Origin: Planctomycetota bacterium | Lineage (GTDB): Bacteria; Planctomycetota; Brocadiia; Brocadiales; Bathyanammoxibiaceae | Direction of reading: 5' to 3' | Assembly: GCA_030623665.1 (NCBI GenBank) | Contig: JAUXLO010000095.1 | Coordinates: 1-7,018, forward strand | DNA: 7,018 nucleotides | Shown here: positions 5,724 to 7,018 of the stretch, one piece after another | How the letters are laid out: each line of letters starts with the position of its first letter | How positions within the stretch are numbered: the stretch's first letter is position 1 | Program-made: the position numbers and the translations under genes | The notes under the pieces: generated by a model | What the model was told of the DNA's origin: nothing | What the model saw: only the letters and a program-made list of their open reading frames with translations | The model's database searches: none

Positions 5724-6509
5724 CTACGACTTCTTGCATACTGCAATCCCGCCCCTAGACCTGTCAAGGAGTTCATCCAGCGGACTAAGTATCTTTACCC
5801 CGATCCAGCCCGCTGCCTGTACCGCAGGGCGTATCTTGAGCCATCTGAAGGGGACGGATATGACGTCACAGATGACGTGTCTGGTCCCATATACCTTTAT
5901 CAGCTTGAGGCCATTTTCCTCCAGTTCCGACCTTAAGGCGCCCACGGTGAGCCTGTCACCCTCTTTCTTCTTAGACGCCCTCCTCCTCCACCCGTAGAAG
6001 TCAAATACGAGAAGCCCCTCATCAGCGAGCACTCGTTTAAGCTCTTTATACATGAGCCTCCGGCCACCGGTGTCGAGGTGCTTTATAAAACGGAAACCTA
6101 TGGCAGCCCCAAAGTAGCCATCCCTGAAGGGTAACTGAAAGGCATCGCCCCTTATAAGCCGGGGATGGTCGGTGCCATACTCCAGGTTCTTCTCGGCCTC
6201 CTTGAGCATCTGCGCGGAGACATCTATGCCAACGTATCTTGTGCCAAACCCCATGAGCCTCCGGCACAGCCTCCCTGTGCCCACCGCTACTTCCAGAACG
6301 GGAGCCCTTACGTCTCCGAGTGCCTCCGAGAGCGCCAGCACCTCGGTCTCATAGTGCAGCGAAACGTCTCCCTCCCGGAAGTCCCTCTCTTCCTCATAGG
6401 TCCTTGCGACTGCTTCATCCTGGTAACCTTTCCTGAGGTCCTCCCTTGCATCAGAGCTCCTGTTGTTTACCTCTGGCGAACGGTGAGAACCTCGTTTACC
6501 GACACGCAA
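5724..6509 (-). CDS. class I SAM-dependent methyltransferase
   Basis: A 261-residue cytoplasmic protein with a Rossmann-type methyltransferase core. Motif I is VLEVAVGTGR (71-80), the SAM ribose-binding acidic loop is YVGIDVSAQML (92-102), GDAFQLPFRDGYF (121-133) matches motifs II/III, and LKRVLADEGLLVFDF (157-171) matches the UbiE/Methyltransf_11 pattern. A charged N-terminal extension of about 50 residues and a C-terminal part with KIRPAVQAAGWIGVKIL (225-241) are not assignable. The start is TTG: the first ATG in frame is far inside the core, an in-frame TGA lies two codons upstream, and AAGGGG sits 7 bases before the TTG. It lies 47 bases after the radical-SAM gene and is probably cotranscribed. 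The methylated substrate is unknown; a lipid, quinone or small metabolite is typical for this class. Confidence 0.85.
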   Translation of the reverse strand: MRVGKRGSHRSPEVNNRSSDAREDLRKGYQDEAVARTYEEERDFREGDVSLHYETEVLALSEALGDVRAPVLEVAVGTGRLCRRLMGFGTRYVGIDVSAQMLKEAEKNLEYGTDHPRLIRGDAFQLPFRDGYFGAAIGFRFIKHLDTGGRRLMYKELKRVLADEGLLVFDFYGWRRRASKKKEGDRLTVGALRSELEENGLKLIKVYGTRHVICDVISVPFRWLKIRPAVQAAGWIGVKILSPLDELLDRSRGGIAVCKKS

Positions 6510-6556
6510 TGCTCAGCCCCTTTCAGCCCCTCGCGAGAATAAAAAAACCACACACA

Positions 6557-7018
6557 CTACCTGTTCTTTATAACATACCTATGACTTGGAAGGTATCCTT
6601 TCAAACCATATACAAATTCGATAATCTGCTCTCTGAAATACCGTATGGGTCCAGGTACCTCCTGAGTGGTAGGCAGTATGGTCTGATAAATAAACCTCAG
6701 TATATCAATGGCCCAATAGTACTTCTCAGGCAGACGTACGTACCAGTCAAAAAACCCCTGGTATCCTATCAGGGTTCTCGGTCTTAGGTAATAATTCTTT
6801 ATGGTAACTTCCGTGTAATACCCACTTGAGTTTTCCACAGGATGTGATACGAGACCTTCCTCTATGCACCTTTTGCCCAGCTCCGTCCCCTTAAAAGGCA
6901 TATAAATCGTGCACAATATTCTGTCGGGCTGGAGGGTTTTATTGATTTTGATAGTATCGAAAATGGTTTCCATTGTCTCCTCCGGCAGGCCTATCATATT
7001 GAAACTTTGCGTCTTCAG
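6557..7018 (-). CDS. radical SAM protein, C-terminal part (5' end outside the window)
   Basis: The frame is open from the right edge to TAG at 6557, giving the last 153 residues. It begins inside the radical-SAM barrel with SFNMIGLPEETMETI, the conserved beta strand and GLP-ET turn, then IKINKTLQPDRI and MPFKGTELGKRCIEEGLV, the form of the PxPGTxLxxxxxxxGL segment found in B12-binding radical SAM enzymes. The last 70 or so residues are aromatic and basic (YQGFFDWYVRLPEKYYWAID; GLKGYLPSHRYVIKNR) and match no catalytic motif I know. The CxxxCxxC cluster motif and any cobalamin-binding domain would lie outside the window. Function is unknown; such proteins methylate or rearrange lipids, hopanoids, tetrapyrroles and antibiotics. 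It is followed by a SAM methyltransferase gene on the same strand. The first methionine visible (6997) is internal, not the start. Confidence 0.82.
   Translation of the reverse strand: MKTQSFNMIGLPEETMETIFDTIKINKTLQPDRILCTIYMPFKGTELGKRCIEEGLVSHPVENSSGYYTEVTIKNYYLRPRTLIGYQGFFDWYVRLPEKYYWAIDILRFIYQTILPTTQEVPGPIRYFREQIIEFVYGLKGYLPSHRYVIKNR

Noticed and set aside
6165..6787. Plus-strand open frames of 113 and 125 codons
   Set aside because: They are shadows of the methyltransferase and radical-SAM genes, which carry clear motifs on the minus strand.

Overview
The window looks like chromosomal DNA from a Gram-negative (diderm) bacterium that makes Kdo-containing lipopolysaccharide. The evidence is the adjacent genes for arabinose-5-phosphate isomerase, Kdo-8-phosphate phosphatase and an LptC-type export protein. 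Base composition is fairly balanced, and AGG (Arg) and ATA (Ile) codons are common throughout. The intergenic inverted repeat resembles elements I recall from anammox planctomycetes, Nitrospirota and various metagenomic phyla. A lineage of that kind is a guess; the window does not fix the phylum.

Left block, minus strand (2375 down to 1): a sigma70-like promoter with a perfect TATAAT drives kdsD, kdsC and lptC, packed with gaps of 4 and 8 bases. This is the classical order, in which lptA and lptB usually follow. The LptC-like protein runs off the left edge and already carries a second OstA-like segment, so it may be an LptC-LptA fusion.

Centre, plus strand (2567 to 5703): rnpA (RNase P protein), a 72-bp hairpin-forming intergenic repeat, yidD (membrane insertion factor), alr (alanine racemase) and a DegT-family sugar aminotransferase. 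The aminotransferase start lies 62 bases inside the end of alr. rnpA and yidD keep their usual partnership, but rpmH is not upstream and yidC is not downstream. The 243-base divergent intergenic region 2324-2566 holds the kdsD promoter, a pair of ATAAGTT repeats and a GC-rich foldable stretch that weakly recalls a cobalamin riboswitch core.

Right block, minus strand (7018 down to 5724): the 3' part of a radical-SAM protein, probably of the B12-binding type, followed by a class I SAM-dependent methyltransferase with a TTG start. This block converges on the aminotransferase with only 20 bases between the stop codons.

Overall theme: cell-envelope biogenesis (Kdo supply, LPS transport, D-alanine for peptidoglycan, amino-sugar synthesis, membrane protein insertion), with housekeeping rnpA and an unassigned radical-SAM/methyltransferase pair. 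I see no convincing new defence or mobile system. The points most worth a second look are the extended LptC, active-site substitutions in the alanine racemase, the long alr overlap, the repeat element and the foldable leader-like region before rnpA.
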